Part shown: one piece after another, positions 1 through 9,200 of the stretch
Layout: every line of letters begins with the position of its first letter
Numbering within the stretch: the stretch's first letter is position 1
DNA from: Rhodoblastus sp. 17X3
Lineage (GTDB): Bacteria; Pseudomonadota; Alphaproteobacteria; Rhizobiales; Beijerinckiaceae
DNA: 64,000 nucleotides
Reading direction: 5' to 3'
Assembly: GCF_030056575.1 (NCBI RefSeq)
Contig: NZ_JASHHX010000010.1
Location: 1 to 64,000 of the forward strand
The notes under the pieces: generated by a model
The model's database searches: none
What the model was told of the DNA's origin: nothing
The model's input: only the letters and a program-made list of their open reading frames with translations
Made by a program: the position numbers and the translations under genes

Positions 1-153
1 AAGGTTGATTGATGTGATGTTATTATCGCCGTTCAGCGCATCAATACTCGCGGCCACATTTGCTGCGGTATCGGAAATGCTGAAACCACCAGGCAAGGCA
101 TCGAGGCTTGCTTGATCCGTCAAGAACGTCGCGACAGAAACCGTAGTAGTCAT
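1..153 (-). CDS. N-terminus of a repeat-type exported protein (partial)
   Basis: The reading frame opens at an ATG at 153 on the minus strand and runs off the left edge, giving 51 residues that begin MTTTVSVATFLTDQ. A strong GGGAGGG ribosome binding site precedes the ATG by a few bases. The visible part contains the phrase ISDTAANVAASIDAL, a module repeated in very large, low-complexity surface or secreted proteins of Hyphomicrobiales. No signal peptide is visible, which fits type I secretion through a C-terminal signal, but the C-terminus lies outside the window. The function is unknown and the repeat assignment is from memory of the family. Confidence 0.6.
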   Translation of the reverse strand, partial: MTTTVSVATFLTDQASLDALPGGFSISDTAANVAASIDALNGDNNITSINL

Positions 154-652
154 GGCGCCCTCCCGGGAATGCTCTTATGAAGAAGGAGGTCGAGACCTTT
201 TAGGGGGGACCTCTTCATTATCGCGTTTGGAAAGCCCCACACCTCTCGCTGCCCCCCGGGGGGCGCTCGTTGATCGGCGTATATGGTTCCGTCCAGTTCG
301 GGTGACTACTGTCTAGAGAGCCCTGAGGCGGAATACTCGCCTTGTCGACTAGCAGCACTTGGACGCGGGGGACCAAAGCCCACAACTACGAAGTTGATAC
401 GCATGTTGGACAGCAGTCAAATAACTTTGCCGTGCGTGAACCCGAAAAGGCGGACTCAGAGTCACATACTTAAGAGCATATCGCAAAAAAAACTGTGGAA
501 TAAACTTAAGTTTAAAACACAATATATATATTATATTCGCAAGCATACCTGAATCATACAGTAAAAGTAAAGACTCCTTAAATTACACTACCTAAATATA
601 GCTTAAGCATTGCGCCGCCTATTCGTAAAGATAGATTTCAATACTTCTGCCT
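154..652. other. Gene-free, partly AT-rich junction
   Basis: I see no convincing gene here. The first 30 bases hold the ribosome binding site of the leftward repeat-protein gene. From about 480 to 620 the base composition becomes strikingly AT-rich compared with the GC-rich surroundings, with poly-A and TA runs. The short frames crossing it have no recognisable protein pattern. The stretch ends where the hsdR remnant begins, so it may be a recombination junction. Confidence 0.5.
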
Positions 653-1561
653 TTCGGGGATTACACCGCACACCCCTCCCCGCGGATCATTCATATCCCC
701 GTCTCGCCGCGGGATGAGGTGGATGACCGCGCCGCCATCGTCAAGGCGACCGGCGGCGTCGATCTGCCGGGCCTCGCCGCAAGACTGCTCGACGCCGTAG
801 ATCCCGACGCCCTTGCCGCCCGCATCCCGCCCGAGGCGCCGGACAAGGACAGGGACGCCGCGCGCGAGACCCTCAAGGACGAAGCCGCCAGAGCCTTCGA
901 CGATCCGGCCCTGCGGCGGCTGCTCAAGGACATCAAGGCCGCCGCCGACATCCGCATCGACACCATTTCGACCGACGCGGTGGTCTCCTCCGGCTGGGAT
1001 GAGAAAAAGGCGCAGGACGCCGTCGCCAAATTCCAGCGCTTCCTCGATGAGCGCCGTGATGTGCTCGTCGCGCTGCAAATCCTCTATTCCCGGCCTTACG
1101 CCGGCCGCCATCCGACCCATGCGGCGGTCGAGGACCTGCGCGACGCCCTCAAGCGCCCGCCGTGGCTGCTGGAGCCGGTCGACCTCTGGCGCGCCTACAA
1201 GCGTCTCGCCAGCGACAAGGTGCGCGCCAATACGGCCGGAACCCTGGCTGACATCGGCATGCTGGTGCGCTACGCCCTGCGGCAGTCGGAGACGCTGGAG
1301 CCGTTGTCGTCACTGGCCGCCGGCCGCTTCAATCTCTGGCTCTGCCGCGCGGAAAAGGCCGGCCGGGCCTATTCGGACGAGCAAAGGGCCTGGCTCGCCG
1401 CCATTCGCGATCATCTCGCCGTCAATGTCGAAATTACGACCCGGGACCTGATAGACGCGCCGGAATTCGCCGCCAAGGGCGGGATTCTCAAGGCCCGCAC
1501 GCTGTTCGGCGACAGGCTGCCGAACATGCTGGACGATTTGACCGAGGCTTTGGTTGCGTGA
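653..1561 (+). pseudogene. 3' remnant of type I restriction endonuclease subunit R (hsdR)
   Basis: The frame encodes about 300 residues matching the C-terminal domain of EcoEI-type HsdR: the pattern IDTISTDAVVSSGWDEKKAQ followed by FQRFLDERRDVLVALQILYSRPY, and the end DRLPNMLDDLTEAL, are typical of that domain. The nuclease and DEAD-box helicase domains (roughly 500-700 residues) are missing. The frame is open only back to a stop at 632-634, and the first usable start would be a GTG at 719. No hsdM or hsdS lies in the window. I read this as a dead fragment of a former restriction system, left beside a toxin-antitoxin pair. Confidence 0.75.
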
Positions 1562-1609
1562 ACCGCACCAGCCAGCCGGGGCGCGCCGGAGCGCGCCATT
1601 TCTTGATGA

Positions 1610-1627
1610 ATCATGATATTTCATGAT
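1610..1627. promoter_or_regulatory. Palindromic operator candidate of the toxin-antitoxin pair
   Basis: The sequence ATCATGA-TATT-TCATGAT is a perfect 7-bp inverted repeat lying 27-44 bp before the antitoxin ATG. RHH antitoxins usually bind palindromes in their own promoter, so autoregulation at this site is inferred. Confidence 0.5.
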
Positions 1628-1653
1628 AGCATGCGCAATCAAAGGATATCGCC

Positions 1654-1884
1654 ATGGCCGCTCAAAACCACGAGAAATTCGCCACGCAGGTTGATTCCGA
1701 AATCCTTCGCTCCGTGCGCGAGATCGCCCGCAGCGAAGGCCGCCAGATTCAGACCCTGGTGAACGAAGCTCTGTCCGACCTGATCGAGAAGAGAAGGCAG
1801 GCGCATCCGCGCGCCCATGTCATGGCGGCCTATCAGGCCAGCCATGACAAATTTGCGCCGCTGTACAAGAAACTCGCCGAATGA
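1654..1884 (+). CDS. Ribbon-helix-helix type antitoxin
   Basis: This 76-residue protein has a beta strand and two helices (FATQVDSEILRSVREIAR then IQTLVNEALSDLIEKRR, residues about 9-50), the layout of an Arc/MetJ-like DNA-binding antitoxin. The tail HVMAAYQASHDKFAPLYKKLAE would be the toxin-binding part. An AAAGGA ribosome binding site lies 7 bases before the ATG. The stop overlaps the start of the Doc-like gene by 4 bp, so the two are translationally coupled. Classical Doc toxins pair with Phd antitoxins; here the partner looks RHH-like instead. Confidence 0.75.
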   Translation: MAAQNHEKFATQVDSEILRSVREIARSEGRQIQTLVNEALSDLIEKRRQAHPRAHVMAAYQASHDKFAPLYKKLAE

Positions 1885-2288
1885 CGGACTTCTTGACCGT
1901 TCTCGAAGTCCTGGCGATTCATGACGATCAGATTGCGCGTTATGGCGGCGCGCCGGGCCTGCGCGATCCCGGCCTGCTGGAAGCCGCTCTGTTCCGTCCG
2001 CAAACCGGCTATTACGCCGATCTGGTCGAGCAGGCCGCGGCGCTCTGGGAGAGCCTGTCGCAAAACCATCCCTTCATCGACGGCAACAAGCGCACCGCCT
2101 TCGCCGTCATGTACACCTTTGTCGTCATCAATGGCGCGCGGCTGACGGCGGGCGCGGGCGAGACCGAGGATTTCGTGCTGGACTTGTACCGGTCGGGAAA
2201 TTTCGCCTTCGCGCCCCTGACATCATGGCTGCGCGACAATCTGGAATTTTCAGAAGCGCCGTTCGAGCAAGGCGACGGGATATTGTGA
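1881..2288 (+). CDS. Doc/Fic-family toxin
   Basis: This protein of 135 residues carries the Fic motif HPFIDGNKRTA at about residues 66-76. Its size and its DNGNKR-like variant fit death-on-curing (Doc) toxins, which phosphorylate elongation factor Tu and stop translation. The early stretch IARYGGAPGLRDPGLLEAAL is also typical of Doc. All catalytic residues of the motif (His, Asp, Asn, Lys, Arg) are present, so it should be active. The gene begins within the ATGA overlap with the antitoxin gene. Confidence 0.9.
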   Translation: MTDFLTVLEVLAIHDDQIARYGGAPGLRDPGLLEAALFRPQTGYYADLVEQAAALWESLSQNHPFIDGNKRTAFAVMYTFVVINGARLTAGAGETEDFVLDLYRSGNFAFAPLTSWLRDNLEFSEAPFEQGDGIL

Positions 2289-2387
2289 TCGGGATCGATT
2301 GGGCCGCGTCATGAGGGATCTTGCGAAAAATCAGGACGCAGCGCGTGCGCCGGAGCCGAGTCTTCGATCGGACAGAGTGAGTCGCGA

Positions 2388-2633
2388 CTACTTCAACTGG
2401 TTCGCGAGATAACGTATGGCACCGTCGAGAGTGAAGAGTTCGGGATAATCGAGCTCCGGAATATTGACGCCGACGCGACGGTGAATGGCCGTCATGAGAT
2501 TGAGAAAATCCATTGAATCGAGATCGAGGGCCTCGCGCAAATCAGCGGCAGGGTCGAGTTTCCGAGAGTCCGATTCAGGCGCAATATTTCCGATTTCCTC
2601 CAGAAAGATCGTGCGAATTTCAGTATCGTTCAT
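2388..2633 (-). CDS. Free acyl carrier protein
   Basis: The 81-residue protein is acidic and carries the phosphopantetheine attachment motif DLDSMDF around residue 40, so Ser is the predicted attachment site. The start MNDTEIRTIF is chosen because it overlaps the E2 stop by 4 bp (ATGA) and has AGGAG upstream; longer frames read into E2 in another phase. It is the last gene of an operon with an acyl-CoA synthetase and three 2-oxo-acid dehydrogenase subunits. This is not the housekeeping acpP, which usually sits with fabF/fabG. Its acyl cargo is unknown. Confidence 0.88.
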   Translation of the reverse strand: MNDTEIRTIFLEEIGNIAPESDSRKLDPAADLREALDLDSMDFLNLMTAIHRRVGVNIPELDYPELFTLDGAIRYLANQLK

Positions 2634-3823
2634 AAGCTTTCGGGCTCCTGCAGAAGTTTGCCGATCTCCGCGAGAAACAAAGCGCCAGCATGGCCGTCGC
2701 TGACGCGGTGATCGGCCGCCAGCGTGACAGTGAGGACGGATCGCGCCTGGACATCCTCCCCGACCAGCCACGGCCTCCGCAAAATCGTCCCGAACCCGAC
2801 CAATGCGACCTGTGGAGGATAGATGATCCCGAACAAGGCCTCGACGCCTCGCTCGCCGAGGCTCGATACGGTGATAGTCGCATAGGCGATTTCAGAGCTG
2901 CGGATCCGCCCGGCCCGCATCCGCTGCACGAGGTCGCGCAATCGGGCCATCAGCTCGTCGAGGGAAAGCCGATCGACGTCGTGAAGCGCAGGGGCCGCCA
3001 ATCCGCCGCCGCGAATGGCGATCGCGGTCCCGACGTGGATGGCGGCGGAAGGCTCGAACCGTCCCTCCCGCCAGAAGCCGTTGAATTGCGGAAATCGTTT
3101 CACGGCGAGCGCGACCGCCTTGATCGCCAAGGCGGCGAACAACAGACGTTCGGCGGGCGGACGGTCGCCATTCGTGCGCGCGAGCCAGGTTTCAATCGCG
3201 GTGACGTCGAATTGGTGCTGCAAGTAATAGTGCGGAATTTCCCGTTTGGATCGCGCCATGGCGGCCGCGATCGCCTCGCGCATGACGCCGAGGTCAAGGC
3301 CGAGCGGTTTCTTCACTTCGCTCGTGGCGCGGCTTCGCAAGACATCCTCGCGGACGATCGCGCCGTCGGGACCGCTGCCGACGACCGCGGCAAGATCTAC
3401 GCCGACGGAACGCGCGAGTTCCCGCGCGGCTGGCGACGCAAGCACGCGGCCGCCTTCACGACGGGGAACGCCCGCCGGCGCAGCCGATAGCGACTGCGGC
3501 CGGGATAACGCGCCCGGCGGTGCGGCGACAATTTCGGGCGACGCGCGCGGCCTTTCGCCCGCGGCCTCGGCCATAGTGGACGTACGAATGCGCGCCAGCG
3601 GCGTTCCCACTGGAACACGCGCTCCCGGCTCTACCAGGATTTCCGCTACCTCGCCGGCTTCGAAAACTTCAACTTCAATGGCGCCCTTCTGCGTTTCGAC
3701 AACAGCGACAATGTCGCCGCGCTTGACCTTGTCGGCGGGTTTCACCAGCCACTCGACAAGCGTTCCAGCCTCCATGTCGGCGCCGAGCGACGGCATCCGG
3801 AAATCGACGACGTCGGCGCTCAT
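2630..3823 (-). CDS. Dihydrolipoamide acyltransferase (E2) of a 2-oxo-acid dehydrogenase
   Basis: This 397-residue protein has one lipoyl domain with the lipoylated Lys near residue 47 (ETQKGAIEV), a subunit-binding domain at about 127-162 (ASPAARELA...GPDGAIVREDV) and a CoA-dependent acyltransferase domain ending with the active-site motif DHRVSDG near residue 371. It moves the acyl group made by E1 from lipoate to CoA. Its start shares a base with the E1 beta stop and its end overlaps the ACP gene. No E3 (lipoamide dehydrogenase) gene is in the cluster, so that subunit must come from elsewhere. Substrate is probably pyruvate, less likely acetoin or a branched 2-oxo acid. Confidence 0.92.
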   Translation of the reverse strand: MSADVVDFRMPSLGADMEAGTLVEWLVKPADKVKRGDIVAVVETQKGAIEVEVFEAGEVAEILVEPGARVPVGTPLARIRTSTMAEAAGERPRASPEIVAAPPGALSRPQSLSAAPAGVPRREGGRVLASPAARELARSVGVDLAAVVGSGPDGAIVREDVLRSRATSEVKKPLGLDLGVMREAIAAAMARSKREIPHYYLQHQFDVTAIETWLARTNGDRPPAERLLFAALAIKAVALAVKRFPQFNGFWREGRFEPSAAIHVGTAIAIRGGGLAAPALHDVDRLSLDELMARLRDLVQRMRAGRIRSSEIAYATITVSSLGERGVEALFGIIYPPQVALVGFGTILRRPWLVGEDVQARSVLTVTLAADHRVSDGHAGALFLAEIGKLLQEPESL

Positions 3824-4851
3824 TACGACCTGCCGAAAACAGTTTTTACCGCCGCAACGATCTTCGACGTCTGCGGGATCGCCGCCTCTTCGAGATGCCG
3901 GGCGTAGGGAATGGGGACTTCCTCGCTGCAGACGCGGCGAACCGGAGCGTCCAGTTCGAAAAAGGCTCCCTCGACGATCCTTGCGCAGATCTCCGCCGCA
4001 AGGCTACCCGAGCGCCAGCCTTCATCGACAATCAACGCGCGGCGCGTCTTGCGCACCGACCGCAAGATCGTGTCGTCGTCGAGCGGCCTAAGGCTGCGCA
4101 GGTCGATGACTTCGGCGCGAATGTTCTCGCTCTCCAGCGCTGTGGCGGCGGCGAGCGTCTTCCACAAAGATCCGCCATAGGTAATGAGGGTAATATCCTC
4201 GCCGGCGCGCCGCACCGCCGCCTTGTCTATGTCAACGGCGCCCGCCGCCGCAGAGAGTTGTCCCGTCATGTTGTACAGCATGACATTTTCGAAAATCAGC
4301 ACGGGATCGGGATCGAGCAACGCCGTCCAGAGCATGCCGCGCGCGTCTTCAAGCGTCGCGGGCGCCAGAACCTTGATGCCCGGAATATGCGCATACCACC
4401 CTTCAAGGCTGTGCGAATGCTGGGCCGCGAGCTGCCGGCCGGCGCCGGTGGCCATGCGGATCACCAGCGGAACGCCGAACTGGTTGCCCGACATGTGGCG
4501 GATGGTCGCCGCCGTGTTGAGGATCTGATCGAGGGCGAGCAGGCTGAAATTGACCGTCATCAATTCGACGATCGGCCGCAGGCCCGCCATGGCCGCGCCT
4601 ATTCCGGCGCCGGTGAAGCCCGATTCCGAAAGCGGCGTATCGCGGATGCGGTCTGGACCGAATTCGGCCAAAAGGCCTTTGCTGACGGCGTAGCAGCCTC
4701 CGTAACGGCCGACATCCTCGCCCATCATGAAGACGCGCTCGTCCCGGAGCATGGCCTCGCGGATCGCCTCCCGCACGGCCTCGCGATAGGTCGTCTCGAT
4801 GAGGCCACCGCCACCAGCCGGGGCCTTGAGAGCGTCAGGTGCCAGGTTCAT
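3823..4851 (-). CDS. 2-oxo-acid dehydrogenase E1 component, beta subunit
   Basis: This protein of 342 residues is a transketolase-like E1 beta subunit: it has [19 protein letters not shown] near the N-terminus, [20 protein letters not shown], and the C-terminal transketolase domain with [14 protein letters not shown]. It forms the thiamine diphosphate site with E1 alpha. The ATG at 4851 lies 17 bp inside the E1 alpha gene, showing tight coupling. The closest family members are pyruvate and acetoin dehydrogenase beta subunits; the sequence does not let me separate these two firmly. Confidence 0.92.
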   Translation of the reverse strand: MNLAPDALKAPAGGGGLIETTYREAVREAIREAMLRDERVFMMGEDVGRYGGCYAVSKGLLAEFGPDRIRDTPLSESGFTGAGIGAAMAGLRPIVELMTVNFSLLALDQILNTAATIRHMSGNQFGVPLVIRMATGAGRQLAAQHSHSLEGWYAHIPGIKVLAPATLEDARGMLWTALLDPDPVLIFENVMLYNMTGQLSAAAGAVDIDKAAVRRAGEDITLITYGGSLWKTLAAATALESENIRAEVIDLRSLRPLDDDTILRSVRKTRRALIVDEGWRSGSLAAEICARIVEGAFFELDAPVRRVCSEEVPIPYARHLEEAAIPQTSKIVAAVKTVFGRS

Positions 4852-5839
4852 GCCCCACCTCCGCGCAGACGAAACGCTTCAGATTCTCGACCGGCTCCCA
4901 TTGTCCCGCCTCGGCAAAGGCGACCGCCTGTTCGATTTCGGCAGCGACCGCGCTCTCGATGCGTGCGATGTCTTCGGGGTGGACAATGTTATTGGATTGC
5001 AGCCATTCGCTGAAACGCAAAATCGGCTCCCTATGCCGCCAGGACTCGACTTCGGCCTTGTCGCGATAGAGCTGCGCGTCGAACATGGAATGAGCCCGCA
5101 GCCGGTAGGTTCGGCATTCAAGAAAATAGGGCTTTCCTGTTTCGCGCACCGCGCGCACGGCGCGTCGGGCCGCCGCTTCGACGGCGACGACGTCCATCCC
5201 ATCCAGCGCTTCGGATTGAATGCGATAACAGGTCGACTTGCGCTGAATGTCCGTTTCCGATTCCGTGAGCGCCAGCGCGGTGCCCATCGCATAGAGATTG
5301 TTCTCGCAGACGAACAGGATCGGTAGAGACCACAGCGCGGCGAGATTGAGGCTCTCGTGAAATTCGCCCTCGGCGACCGCCCCGTCGCCGAAAAAACAGG
5401 CGGTGACATTGCTTTCGCGTCGCATGTGGTCCGCGAGGCCGAGCCCCACCGCGAGCGGCAGGCCGCCGCCTACAATGGCATTGCCGCCGTAAAAATTCCT
5501 GGCGCTGTCGAACAGGTGCATCGAGCCGCCGCGTCCCAGGCAACAGCCTTCCTGCTTGCCATACATTTCCGCAAGCGCTGCGCCCATCGGCACCCCACGC
5601 ACCAATGCGTGGCCGTGCTCGCGATAGGTCGAAACGACGCGGTCGCGCTCCTCCAGCACGGAAATGACGCCGACGGCGATGGCCTCCTCACCGTCGTAAA
5701 GATGCAGGAAGCCGCGGATTTTTTCCTGCGTGTAAAGCTCCGCGCATTTATCCTCGAAGCGCCGGATGCGGACCATCTGCCCAAGCAGATCCAACGCATG
5801 CGCGCGCGTCAGGTGCGGCTTGTCCTTCGTCTCGGTCAT
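4835..5839 (-). CDS. 2-oxo-acid dehydrogenase E1 component, alpha subunit
   Basis: The 334-residue protein contains the thiamine diphosphate/Mg motif [17 protein letters not shown] followed by the Asn-bearing [10 protein letters not shown], and the E1 alpha hallmarks [12 protein letters not shown] and [11 protein letters not shown]. Pyruvate-type E1 alpha proteins have this length. It decarboxylates the 2-oxo acid and passes the acyl group to lipoyl-E2. The start overlaps the end of the synthetase gene by 4 bp. An alanine dehydrogenase gene just outside the operon could supply pyruvate. Confidence 0.92.
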   Translation of the reverse strand: MTETKDKPHLTRAHALDLLGQMVRIRRFEDKCAELYTQEKIRGFLHLYDGEEAIAVGVISVLEERDRVVSTYREHGHALVRGVPMGAALAEMYGKQEGCCLGRGGSMHLFDSARNFYGGNAIVGGGLPLAVGLGLADHMRRESNVTACFFGDGAVAEGEFHESLNLAALWSLPILFVCENNLYAMGTALALTESETDIQRKSTCYRIQSEALDGMDVVAVEAAARRAVRAVRETGKPYFLECRTYRLRAHSMFDAQLYRDKAEVESWRHREPILRFSEWLQSNNIVHPEDIARIESAVAAEIEQAVAFAEAGQWEPVENLKRFVCAEVGHEPGT

Positions 5840-7593
5840 CGTTCCTCGCTTTCTAGCGTCGAAAGATCGCCTTCCGGCAAGCCCAATTCGCGCGCCTTGA
5901 GCAGGCGGCGCATGATCTTGCCACTTCGCGTCTTGGGCAGGTTTTGGCGGAACGCGATGTCCTTCGGGGCAACGGCCGGCCCAAGGCGCTGGCGCGCATG
6001 GCCCAGCAATTCCTTGCGCAGCGCCTCGCTCGGCTCGAAGCCGTTCCTCAAGGCCACGAAGGCTTTCACGACTTCGCCCATCGTCGGCTCGGGCACGCCG
6101 ATCACGCCTGCCTCGGCGACCGCCGGATGCTCCATGAGCGCGCTCTCGACCTCGAAGGGACCGATGAGATGGCCCGCGCTCTTGATGACGTCGTCCGCCC
6201 GCCCGACGAACCAGTAATAGCCTTCGTCATCCCGCATTGCGAGATCGCCAGTGAGGTACCAGCCGCCGGCAAAGCATTTCCGGTAGCGCTCCTCCTCGTG
6301 GAGATAGCCGCGCATCATGGAGGGCCAGCCCGGACGCAAGGCCAGTTCACCCTTGGTCATCGGCGTTTCAATTTCGCGCACGGAACCGTCTCCGTGGCGC
6401 TCGACGATTCCGGCCGCGACGCCGGGCAGCGGGCGGCCCATCGATCCCGGCTTGACGTCCATCGAACGGAAATTGGAGATCATGATGCCGCCGGTCTCGG
6501 TTTGCCACCAATTGTCGTGGATCGGCTTGCCGAAGGCCTCGACGCCCCAGGCGACGGCCTCGGGGTTGAGAGGCTCGCCGACGCTCGCGATAAGGCGCAG
6601 ACGCGACAGGTCGAACCGTCGTGCGATCTCGACTCCCGCCTTCATCAACATGCGGATTGCCGTCGGGGCCGTGTACCACACGGTCACCCTCTCCCTCTCG
6701 AGGATGCGATACCAGCGCTCCACGTCGAACTCCGCCTGATCGACGATCAGGGAGCATCCATTGGTGAGCGGTGAAATGACGCCATAGGAGACGCCCGTCA
6801 CCCAGCCGGGGTCCGCCGTACACCAGAAGGTGTCGTCCGGCTTCAGGTCGAGGGCGAGTCGGCCGGTGACATGGTGGGACACGACCGCCTCATGAACATG
6901 GACGGCGCCCTTGGGCCGGCCTGTCGTGCCGCTGGTGAAATGCACCAGCGCGATGTCCTCTGGCGCCGTCCAGACCGTTTCGAACATCGCCGGGCTCGAC
7001 TCCATGGCCGCAGCCAGGTCGATCGTTCCCTCCGGGGGACTGCCGGAACATTCGGTCAGGAAAACATGCTCCAGCGCCGCGAGCTCCTTGCGCCAAGGCT
7101 CAACCTTGCGGCGATAGAAGGCCTCGGACGTGACAAGAACGCGTGCCTCTCCAATGGTCATGCGGGCCTTGATCGGCTCCGGCCCGAAGGCGGAAAACAG
7201 CGGCGAGAAAACACCTCCGCTTTTGAGCGTCCCCAGTAAAACCGCATAGAGCTCCGGCGCGCGTCCAAGCAGCGTGAAGACATGATCGCCCTTTGATACG
7301 CCCCGACTGGCCAAAACATAGGCGAACCGGTTTGCGGCGGCGCCAAGCGCGGCATAGGTCCAGTCCCGGAACTGATCGTCGCGCCCGATCCAGCGCAAGG
7401 CGCGGCGCTCGCCGCGGCCGCCGGCGATATGCCGGTCGATGGCCTCATGCGTGATGTTCAGACCGCCGCCCGGAAGCCCATCGAGCAGCGCGTGCGCCTC
7501 GGCCCAAGAAAACTTGTGAACGCCTTCCTCGTAGTCAACGAGATTGGCATCCTGGCATTCCCCCGGAGGCTTGCGTATTCGCCGCCCGTGCAT
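5836..7593 (-). CDS. AMP-forming acyl-CoA synthetase (acetyl-CoA synthetase-like)
   Basis: The 585-residue protein shows the adenylate-forming motifs [45 protein letters not shown] and the C-terminal [11 protein letters not shown] with the conserved catalytic Lys. It should activate acetate or another short acid to acyl-CoA through an acyl-adenylate. It is shorter than canonical Acs (about 650 residues). The ATG at 7593 has GGTGGA upstream. It is the first gene of the five-gene operon, so it and the dehydrogenase would both feed acyl-CoA into the same step, with the terminal ACP as a possible acceptor. Confidence 0.88.
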   Translation of the reverse strand: MHGRRIRKPPGECQDANLVDYEEGVHKFSWAEAHALLDGLPGGGLNITHEAIDRHIAGGRGERRALRWIGRDDQFRDWTYAALGAAANRFAYVLASRGVSKGDHVFTLLGRAPELYAVLLGTLKSGGVFSPLFSAFGPEPIKARMTIGEARVLVTSEAFYRRKVEPWRKELAALEHVFLTECSGSPPEGTIDLAAAMESSPAMFETVWTAPEDIALVHFTSGTTGRPKGAVHVHEAVVSHHVTGRLALDLKPDDTFWCTADPGWVTGVSYGVISPLTNGCSLIVDQAEFDVERWYRILERERVTVWYTAPTAIRMLMKAGVEIARRFDLSRLRLIASVGEPLNPEAVAWGVEAFGKPIHDNWWQTETGGIMISNFRSMDVKPGSMGRPLPGVAAGIVERHGDGSVREIETPMTKGELALRPGWPSMMRGYLHEEERYRKCFAGGWYLTGDLAMRDDEGYYWFVGRADDVIKSAGHLIGPFEVESALMEHPAVAEAGVIGVPEPTMGEVVKAFVALRNGFEPSEALRKELLGHARQRLGPAVAPKDIAFRQNLPKTRSGKIMRRLLKARELGLPEGDLSTLESEER

Positions 7594-7637
7594 CGAGGTC
7601 CACCATCATTTTATAAGCCATGATCTGCGCGGAGCGA

Positions 7638-7856
7638 TCAGAAAGCAATGACGTTCGTCAATTTGCGCGCCGCGCTTGGATGCTGCCGCGCGAACCCATC
7701 GACCGTTTCGAGTTCATCCGTCGTGGAAAAGGCAAGCCGCGAAAGGTTGGAATGGCGATAAAGCTGGCCGGCGCGAAGCGCCTCGGCCCTGAGCGATCCG
7801 TTTCGTCCAAATGCTTTTTTGTGCGAGGCTGAGCGCAATACAGCGCCGAAACGCAC
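7638..7856 (-). pseudogene. N-terminal fragment of a Lon-like AAA protease (tentative)
   Basis: The 72-codon frame, opening at a GTG, contains LSRLAFSTTDELETVDGFAR. This resembles the opening of Lon-like AAA proteases (pattern Leu-x-FxTTxELE followed by a GQ-type helix and the ATPase domain). No Walker motifs follow, so at most the first 70 residues of about 800 survive. The assignment rests on a short motif and could be wrong. It lies in the gap between the synthetase operon and alanine dehydrogenase. Confidence 0.35.
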
Positions 7857-8075
7857 CGTGGTCGAAAGACCTTGAAAAAATCATACGGGATCGGCGTTTA
7901 ATAACAAACCCTCGAAGCTTTCGACGCTACCGCGCCGGCGACTTGGATCCGAGAGCCATGATGACGAGCAACGCTTCCCCGGCGCTCGGCTTTGCTTCAT
8001 GCTTTGAGGGAACCGGGAACGTCGAACGGCTTGCCGGCGAGCGCGAGCCGATGGTTTGTTTTGGAGAGAAGCGAC

Positions 8076-9200
8076 ATGCGGATCGGCGTGCCAAAGGAGA
8101 CCAAGGACAATGAATATCGCGTGGGGCTCACGCCGTCGTCGGTCTCCGAACTCATCCGGAGCGGGCACGAACTAGTGGTGGAACGAGGCGCGGGACTCGG
8201 CGCCGGCTTCACCGACAGCGCCTATGAGGCGGCAGGCGCCGCCATCGTCGATGGGCCGGACGCAATATTTGAAAACGCCGAACTCATTGTCAAGGTCAAG
8301 GAGCCTCTCCCTGTCGAGAGGTGGAAACTCAGACCAGATCAAATCCTTTTCACCTATTTGCACCTCGCTCCCGATCCGGAGTTGACCCACGATCTCGTTG
8401 GCAGCGGAGCCATTTGCATCGCCTATGAAACCGTGACCTCGCCAAGCGGCGGACTTCCGCTCCTGACGCCGATGTCCGAAGTCGCTGGACGGCTTGCTCC
8501 CCAGATCGGCGCGCATTTTCTTGAAAAGCAGACAGGAGGCCGCGGGGTTCTTCTCGCGGGCGTTCCCGGCGTCCCCGCAGCGGAGGTCGTCATTCTGGGA
8601 GCGGGCGTGGTTGGAAGCCATGCGGCGGCCATTGCGCTCGGGATGGGAGCCAATGTCGTCGTCGCAGATCGCAACCCGGAAGCGCTTCGCAGGCTGGATT
8701 CCAAATTCGGCGGCGCCGTACGGACGGTCTTTTCCACCGAAACGGTGATCCGGGAAATCGTGAAGCGAGCCGATCTTCTGATCGGCGCCGTCCTCCTGGC
8801 GGGGGCGCGGACGCCGACCATCGTAAGCATGGACATGGTGCCGACGATGAAGCCGGGCGCCGTGATCGTGGATGTCGCCATCGACCAGGGCGGCTGCTGC
8901 GAAAGCTCGCGTCCCACGTCGCACTCGGATCCCGTCTATGTCCGCGAAGGGATCATCCATTATTGCGTAACCAACATGCCGGGCGCGGTCCCCCGCACCT
9001 CAACCTTTGCGCTGAACAACGCCACGCTGCCCTTCGTCCAAGCGATCGCGGACAAGGGCTGGCGTCGGGCTCTGCGCGAGGACGAGCATCTGCGCGCCGG
9101 GCTCCAGATTTTTCGAGGAAAGGTGACCTCCGCACCGGTCGCGAAGGCGCAGCGGATCGCCCACCTGCCCGTTGAGTCTGCGCTGGGGCCGTTGAGCTGA
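8076..9200 (+). CDS. ald: Alanine dehydrogenase
   Basis: The 374-residue protein starts MRIGVPKETKDNEYRVGLTP and has the substrate-binding Lys in LIVKVKEPLP, the catalytic His in FTYLHLAPDPELT, and the NAD-binding glycine motif ILGAGVVGSHAAAIALGMGA. Length and pattern match L-alanine dehydrogenase (about 370 residues), which interconverts alanine and pyruvate with NAD. The ATG at 8076 was chosen over upstream frames because GGAGAG lies at the right spacing and the family begins there. It is divergent from the pyruvate dehydrogenase-like operon, which could use the pyruvate. Confidence 0.95.
   Translation: MRIGVPKETKDNEYRVGLTPSSVSELIRSGHELVVERGAGLGAGFTDSAYEAAGAAIVDGPDAIFENAELIVKVKEPLPVERWKLRPDQILFTYLHLAPDPELTHDLVGSGAICIAYETVTSPSGGLPLLTPMSEVAGRLAPQIGAHFLEKQTGGRGVLLAGVPGVPAAEVVILGAGVVGSHAAAIALGMGANVVVADRNPEALRRLDSKFGGAVRTVFSTETVIREIVKRADLLIGAVLLAGARTPTIVSMDMVPTMKPGAVIVDVAIDQGGCCESSRPTSHSDPVYVREGIIHYCVTNMPGAVPRTSTFALNNATLPFVQAIADKGWRRALREDEHLRAGLQIFRGKVTSAPVAKAQRIAHLPVESALGPLS

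Noticed and set aside
283-552. Open frames on both strands in the AT-rich gap
   Set aside because: No ribosome binding site, no family pattern, and composition unlike coding sequence of this genome.
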